Assembly: GCF_026625865.1 (NCBI RefSeq)
Contig: NZ_CP113067.1
Span: forward strand, 3,372,787 to 3,436,786
Direction of reading: 5' to 3'
Origin: Microbacterium sp. SL75
GTDB taxonomy: Bacteria; Actinomycetota; Actinomycetes; Actinomycetales; Microbacteriaceae
DNA: 64,000 nt
Shown: one piece after another, positions 60,074-64,000 of the stretch
Layout of the letters: every line of letters starts with the position of its first letter
Numbering within the stretch: the stretch's first letter is position 1
The notes under the pieces: generated by a model
Databases searched by the model: none
The model's input: only the letters and a program-made list of their open reading frames with translations
Told to the model about the DNA's origin: nothing
Program-made: the position numbers and the translations under genes

Positions 60074-60096
60074 ACGCTATGCCCGACCCCCGACAT
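60074..60096 (-). promoter_or_regulatory. RecA_NDp/PafBC-type DNA-damage promoter of the GIY-YIG gene
   Basis: On the minus strand: ATGTCGGGG (60096-60088), 8 bases, TAGCGT (60079-60074). The -10 ends 6 bases before the ATG at 60067. It begins 5 bases after the stop of the GH13 gene. Confidence 0.75.
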
Positions 60097-60100
60097 CGCT

Positions 60101-62401
60101 TCAGTCCTCGATGACCGGAGGCTCCAGCACGAGGAAAAGGCCGGCGTAGGGACCGAGCTCGAGCGAGAAGCTCTGCAGCTCGTCCACGCGGCCGACGGCT
60201 TCACCCGTCGCCGCGTCGATCGCCGTGCTCTGGGGAACGAGCCACTCGGAGCGTACGGTGCCCTCGATCGTCTCGCCCGAGAAGTTCAGCACCGTGATCT
60301 GCAGGGGGGCCGCCTGGTCTCGCCGATCGCCCCCGTCGAGACGGTGCACCATCACGAGCATGCTGGGGTGACCGACCTGTGGAATGTCGACCTGCGAGGC
60401 GATGGCGATGCCGTGGTCGCCGCGGATCCGCAGGATCTCCTTCAGCCCTGACAGGAAGGACTCCGGGTCCTCCTGCTGCCGTCCGAGCGAGCCGTACAGC
60501 GAACGCGCGCGCGGCACGCCCGACATCGACGACGACGCCTCGGGCGCCACATCGAGCAGGTCGTGCGCTCCGCGCTCGATCCAACGGGTGTCGCCCGTCG
60601 AGATCAGGTGCCGCACATCGTCGGCGGGAAGCGTGAGCGAACCGGTGAGATCCCACCCGGACAACGCGAAGACGCCCGGCTGCCACGAGTTGTACTTCGC
60701 CAGCAGCAGGTGCGCGTCGCGGATCGCCGGGATGTCCTCGTCGGAGATGTCGTCGAGGGTCGCCTTTCCCTGCGTGGCGGCGATGAGGGATGCCGAGGTG
60801 CACGCGATCCCGTTCTGCGTGAAGACGAGATTGTAGTCGGCCTCGACCGTGAGCTTCTCGGTCAGCTCGGCGCGCACCATCTCGGCGATCTCGCCGCCGG
60901 TGTGCTCCTCGTGGCGGAAGGGGTAGACGGTGTCGCGGTGCGTCGTCGCCCAGTGCACGAGCTCGTAGGTCAACTCGTCGTGATTCTGCATGCCGTGCAC
61001 GAGCTGCACGGGCTCGACGCCGGTCTCGAGGGCCGTGGTCAGCGCAAGACGCAGGAATTCGGTGTTCGCCGTGGCGAGAGCGTGGTGATACCCGGGCCGC
61101 GTCACGAAGTCATACGAGAGGTCGGCGCCGACCGCACTGGTGTCGCGGATGTCCTCCATCGTCAGGTTCAGCTCCTGGAAGGTGAAACCGCCCACCTTGC
61201 GCACCATACCGGCGATGATGTGGTTCGCTGCATGGGAGAGCGGATGGCCCTCCGACCACGCCGGCAGACCCTCCGCGCTCTTCTCGACCCCGAGGAAACC
61301 GTTGGCATCGAGGCGAAGCGCACTCGTGCCGAGGTCGCCGAGCGAGTGCAGCGCGTCTCCGATCACGAGCCGCATCCCCGCGAACGTCGGGTCCAGCCAG
61401 TTGATGGACGGCTGCCCCTCTTTGAAGTAGTGCAGGTACACCCAGCGCCGTTCGAGACCGTCGGTACCGACGACCGGTGCCGTGGTGCTCCAGTTCGTCT
61501 CTTTGACGCCGGGGGTGTAGAAGATGACGCGCTGCAGCTCACCGATGATGTAGCCGCGTGCGCTCAGCTCTCGTTCGGTGTCGGCGTCGAGGTTCACGGA
61601 GTCGCGACCCGCGGGTACCTCCGGCAGGAGATCCCAATCCTCGCGCGGGATCTCGACCATGTGGTAGATCCCGGGATAGTCCTTGTAGGCCATCTCGGCG
61701 AGGCGGAAGTCCGCCCCCTTGCCGGTGTGACCGGGGACGATGTCATCGATCACGCTGCCGCCGTGGGACTCCGCGACATCCGCGACGCGACGGAAGGCGT
61801 TCTCGTCGCCGAACTCGGGGTCGATCTGCGTGCTGATCCGGTCGAAGTGACCGTCGACGCTCGGGGTCTCCTGCCATCCCGTGATGCCGCCGGCGCGCTT
61901 CACGGGCCCGGTGTGGATGCCGTTGATCCCCACCCACTCGAAGGCCTCCCACAGTGCCTCGTCTCCGAGTGCCTCCAGGAATGACTCCCCCGGCCGTGTG
62001 ATCAGCGAGATCGGATAGGCCGTGAACCAGACGTCGGTGGATTCGATCGCGCGACGGGCGTCGGGGCGCGCATAGGGGTTCCGCCACATGGACGGCTGGC
62101 CAGAGAGTTGCCGGCTCAGGACGTCGGCGTCTTTCAGCATCGACTGACGCACGAGCCACTCGACGTATGAGGGGTTACCGCCGTTCGCATTGCGAGGATC
62201 GGTCAGGAAACGGCGTAGCGTCCCGCCGCGGAACTGATCACGCGGGCGGAGTCGACGCGGTCGCGCCGGATAGCGCTGCTCGTCGTAGCTGATCTCCGTC
62301 CCGTTCTCGATCGCGTCTTCCGCGTCGCCCGGACCTCCCTCGCCCTGACCCGCGTCGACCATCTCGTCATCCATCGCAGCGCGCTCATCGGCGTCTTCCA
62401 C
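60101..62401 (-). CDS. GH13 alpha-glucan enzyme, trehalose-synthase (TreS)-like
   Basis: A 766-residue (GTG 62401) family GH13 enzyme. Catalytic residues with this start are nucleophile Asp365 (LRLDANGFLG), acid/base Glu410 (FQELNL) and Asp475 (QNHDEL), with the (beta/alpha)8 barrel and a C-terminal beta domain. The pattern is closest to TreS-type maltose/trehalose isomerases and related amylases; the product is not certain. A frame from ATG 62449 exists, but a RecA_NDp-type promoter occupies 62427-62449. GTG 62401, with GGGAGG 5 bases upstream, is therefore the better start. The MFS gene lies upstream on the same strand. Confidence 0.82.
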   Translation of the reverse strand: MEDADERAAMDDEMVDAGQGEGGPGDAEDAIENGTEISYDEQRYPARPRRLRPRDQFRGGTLRRFLTDPRNANGGNPSYVEWLVRQSMLKDADVLSRQLSGQPSMWRNPYARPDARRAIESTDVWFTAYPISLITRPGESFLEALGDEALWEAFEWVGINGIHTGPVKRAGGITGWQETPSVDGHFDRISTQIDPEFGDENAFRRVADVAESHGGSVIDDIVPGHTGKGADFRLAEMAYKDYPGIYHMVEIPREDWDLLPEVPAGRDSVNLDADTERELSARGYIIGELQRVIFYTPGVKETNWSTTAPVVGTDGLERRWVYLHYFKEGQPSINWLDPTFAGMRLVIGDALHSLGDLGTSALRLDANGFLGVEKSAEGLPAWSEGHPLSHAANHIIAGMVRKVGGFTFQELNLTMEDIRDTSAVGADLSYDFVTRPGYHHALATANTEFLRLALTTALETGVEPVQLVHGMQNHDELTYELVHWATTHRDTVYPFRHEEHTGGEIAEMVRAELTEKLTVEADYNLVFTQNGIACTSASLIAATQGKATLDDISDEDIPAIRDAHLLLAKYNSWQPGVFALSGWDLTGSLTLPADDVRHLISTGDTRWIERGAHDLLDVAPEASSSMSGVPRARSLYGSLGRQQEDPESFLSGLKEILRIRGDHGIAIASQVDIPQVGHPSMLVMVHRLDGGDRRDQAAPLQITVLNFSGETIEGTVRSEWLVPQSTAIDAATGEAVGRVDELQSFSLELGPYAGLFLVLEPPVIED

Positions 62402-62426
62402 TCCGACCTCCCTCACGTCATCTACG

Positions 62427-62449
62427 ACGCTAGTCTCTCCCGCCGACAT
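62427..62449 (-). promoter_or_regulatory. RecA_NDp/PafBC-type DNA-damage promoter upstream of the GH13 gene
   Basis: On the minus strand: ATGTCGGCG (62449-62441), 8 bases, TAGCGT (62432-62427). It covers the first codons of the longest frame and places transcription start near 62421, upstream of a ribosome-bound GTG at 62401. Confidence 0.65.
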
Positions 62450-62504
62450 CGACCCGGGCCATTGACCTCGACCCGCCGAACATCGATGGATACGCCGACA
62501 GGTC

Positions 62505-63719
62505 TCATCGAGAGCGAGCAGGAGCCGGGCGCAGAGCCAACATGGCGACCCCGAACGCGAGGACGCACATCCCGAGCACCAGTGATGAGAAAACCACCCA
62601 CCCCGCCGACGCGAACACCAGCCCGAGCAGCCATCCGAACAGGCTCGAGCCCCCGTAGTAGCCCATGTAGTACAGCGAGGACGCTTGGGCGCGCGCTTGC
62701 GGATCTGCCGCCACCGGCGTCCATCCCGACGCCACCGCGTGCGCCGCGAAGAAGCCCGCGGTGAACGCGAGAAGCCCCGCGATCACGGCTGCGACCGACG
62801 GGATAGACATCGCGACGACGCCGACCGCCATCACCCCGATGCTCCCCAGAAGCACCGGCAGACGCCCATACCGCACGGCGAGGGCCCCTGCACGAGGAGA
62901 CGACACCGTGCCTGCCAGGTACGCGAGGAACAACAGGGTCACCACGGCCGGCGCCAAAGAGAAAGGCGGCTCGGCGAGGTGAAATCCCAGGTAGTTGTAG
63001 ACCGCGACGAAAGCGCCCATCAACAAGAACGCCTGGGCGTACAGCGCCAGCTGCACGGGTGAGCGCAGGTTGAGCGCGAGGCGGCGCCGCACCGTGGGAC
63101 CCCTCACGGTTCGCGCGCGCCCGGGCACGAAACCCCGTGCCGTGGGCACCAACGCCAGGAACACGGCCGCGGCCACCGCGCAGAGGAACACCACGGATGC
63201 CACCCCCCACCGCCACCCGGCGAACTCGGCGACGAACCCCGAAGCGACGCGGCCCGACAGGCCTCCCACGGTGGTGCCGGCGATGTAGGAACCGGCGGCA
63301 GCCGCCACGAAACGCGGCGAGACCTCTTCGCTCAGATATGCCAGAGCGACAGCGGGCACCGCACCGAGTGCCACGCCTTCCAGCAGCCGCAGCGCCAGCA
63401 GCAAGCTGAGATCGTGAGCGAACGGTGTGACGGCGCCGAGCAGCGTGGCGGCGATGACACCGATCGCCATCGCCGGAACCCGACCGATCCGGTCGGCCAC
63501 CAGCGACCACGGGATGACCGCCGTAGCCAACCCGAGAGTGGAAGCGGACACGGTCGAGGCGGCGCCCGCCGGCCCCGACGCCACATCGACGGCGATCGCG
63601 GGAAGCACGGCCTGCGTTGCGTAGAGCTGCGCGAACGTCGCGACACCGCCGAAGAAGAGACCGATCAGGAGACGCCGGTACTCGCGGCTCCCGGGCAGGT
63701 GTCCCGAAAAGCCGCTCAC
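62505..63719 (-). CDS. MFS transporter, predicted drug or sugar efflux type
   Basis: A 404-residue major-facilitator protein with 12 predicted helices. The motif A-like loop is LVADRIGRVPAMAIG between helices 2 and 3, and ALRLLEGVALGAVPAVALAYLSEE follows, as in YnfM/Cmx-type efflux proteins. The second half repeats the pattern (LAVRYGRLPVLLGSIG). The GTG at 63719 is preceded by TAGGGT with 7 bases between, again suggesting a leaderless transcript. Substrate is unknown. Confidence 0.85.
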   Translation of the reverse strand: MSGFSGHLPGSREYRRLLIGLFFGGVATFAQLYATQAVLPAIAVDVASGPAGAASTVSASTLGLATAVIPWSLVADRIGRVPAMAIGVIAATLLGAVTPFAHDLSLLLALRLLEGVALGAVPAVALAYLSEEVSPRFVAAAAGSYIAGTTVGGLSGRVASGFVAEFAGWRWGVASVVFLCAVAAAVFLALVPTARGFVPGRARTVRGPTVRRRLALNLRSPVQLALYAQAFLLMGAFVAVYNYLGFHLAEPPFSLAPAVVTLLFLAYLAGTVSSPRAGALAVRYGRLPVLLGSIGVMAVGVVAMSIPSVAAVIAGLLAFTAGFFAAHAVASGWTPVAADPQARAQASSLYYMGYYGGSSLFGWLLGLVFASAGWVVFSSLVLGMCVLAFGVAMLALRPAPARSR

Positions 63720-63825
63720 GTCATCGACCCTATCGATCCCGCAGTGGGTGAGGTGATGCGTCGGTGGGCCCTTCCCTACGGAAGAACGCACCGACGCGGT
63801 ACCGCACCGAAAGTGCCCGTAAATG

Positions 63826-63859
63826 CGAAATGGCCACCCAACGTTGGGTGGCCATTTCG
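63826..63859 (-). terminator. Terminator of the rRNA operon
   Basis: A perfect 34-base palindrome with arms CGAAATGGCCACCCAAC and its complement, 11 bases beyond the 5S rRNA on the minus strand. Confidence 0.85.
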
Positions 63860-63870
63860 ACTGAAAAGAA

Positions 63871-63989
63871 GTCCGGCGGTGTCCTACTCTCCCACAGGGT
63901 CCCCCCTGCAGTACCATCGGCGCTGAGAGGCTTAGCTTCCGGGTTCGGAATGTAACCGGGCGTTTCCCTCTCGCTATGGCCGCCGAAAC
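63871..63989 (-). rRNA. rrf: 5S ribosomal RNA
   Basis: About 119 bases on the minus strand. The ends pair (GTTTCGGCGG with CCGCCGGAC). Internal features include CCGAACCCGGAAGCTAAGC, the universally conserved 5S loop region, and GATGGTACTGC and GGGAGAGTAGGAC. The 23S and 16S genes should follow to the right, outside the window, since the operon is read right to left. Confidence 0.93.
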
Positions 63990-64000
63990 ACTATTGATGT

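Overview
The window is a dense, roughly 70% G+C actinobacterial chromosome segment. GTG and TTG starts are frequent, neighbouring genes often overlap by 4 bases (GTGA), and Actinobacteria-specific genes are present: rbpA, whiA/rapZ, opcA and an actinobacterial pgi. Gene order and protein style point to Microbacteriaceae, most likely Microbacterium or a close relative. This is inference from content; the 5S rRNA is the only rRNA here. No IS element, prophage, CRISPR array or tRNA was found, and no gene-free stretch exceeds 300 bases.

Layout. 1-4498: end of serB, an alpha/beta hydrolase, fabG, small membrane proteins and SURF1. 4506-4610: a HAD phosphatase remnant. 4650-6248: an ABC-F ATPase. 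6472-11539: an iron-siderophore ABC importer and a convergent siderophore-interacting reductase, each preceded by a DtxR/IdeR-type iron box. 11586-12749: a MalY/PatB-type lyase. 12868-16957: the SUF operon sufB-sufD-Rieske ferredoxin-sufC-sufT. 17207-20629: heme A synthase (ctaA), an unknown membrane protein, an acetyltransferase and heme O synthase (ctaB). 20859-29036: a pentose-phosphate/glucose-6-phosphate operon tkt-tal-pgi-zwf-opcA-pgl. 29267-31792: a large LuxR-type ATPase regulator. 31907-39968: a glycan island with a processive GT2 synthase, nucleotide-sugar dehydrogenase, SDR epimerase, a GlmS-like enzyme, NodB-type deacetylase and a lipoprotein. 40039-43766: rbpA, secG and gap-pgk-tpiA. 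43870-44496: superoxide dismutase. 44740-51585: the uvrA-uvrC-rapZ-whiA operon. 51690-52391: an OhrR-like regulator divergent from a small zinc-ribbon gene. 52577-55348: coaE-uvrB. 55443-58600: a stand-alone receiver, a degenerate GGDEF membrane protein and a histidine kinase. 58691-63719: an unknown Gly-rich protein, a zinc-finger GIY-YIG protein, a GH13 trehalose-synthase-like enzyme and an MFS transporter. 63871-63989: 5S rRNA, the end of an rrn operon entering from the right.

The most striking pattern is a shared promoter motif, ATGTCGGnG-N8-TAnnnT. It matches the mycobacterial RecA-independent DNA-damage promoter (RecA_NDp, activated by PafBC). It occurs five times, before the alpha/beta hydrolase (528), uvrA (51592), uvrB (54653), the GIY-YIG protein (60074) and the GH13 enzyme (62427). 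In the first four cases exactly 6 bases separate the -10 hexamer from the start codon, so leaderless damage-inducible mRNAs are predicted. In the fifth the motif lies over the longest possible reading frame and argues for a downstream start. This makes the zinc-finger GIY-YIG protein a candidate new DNA-damage-response nuclease, and places rapZ and whiA downstream of a damage promoter. A second chromosome-scale signal is a strong excess of the heptamer GGATGCC/GGCATCC, about 70 copies on both strands.
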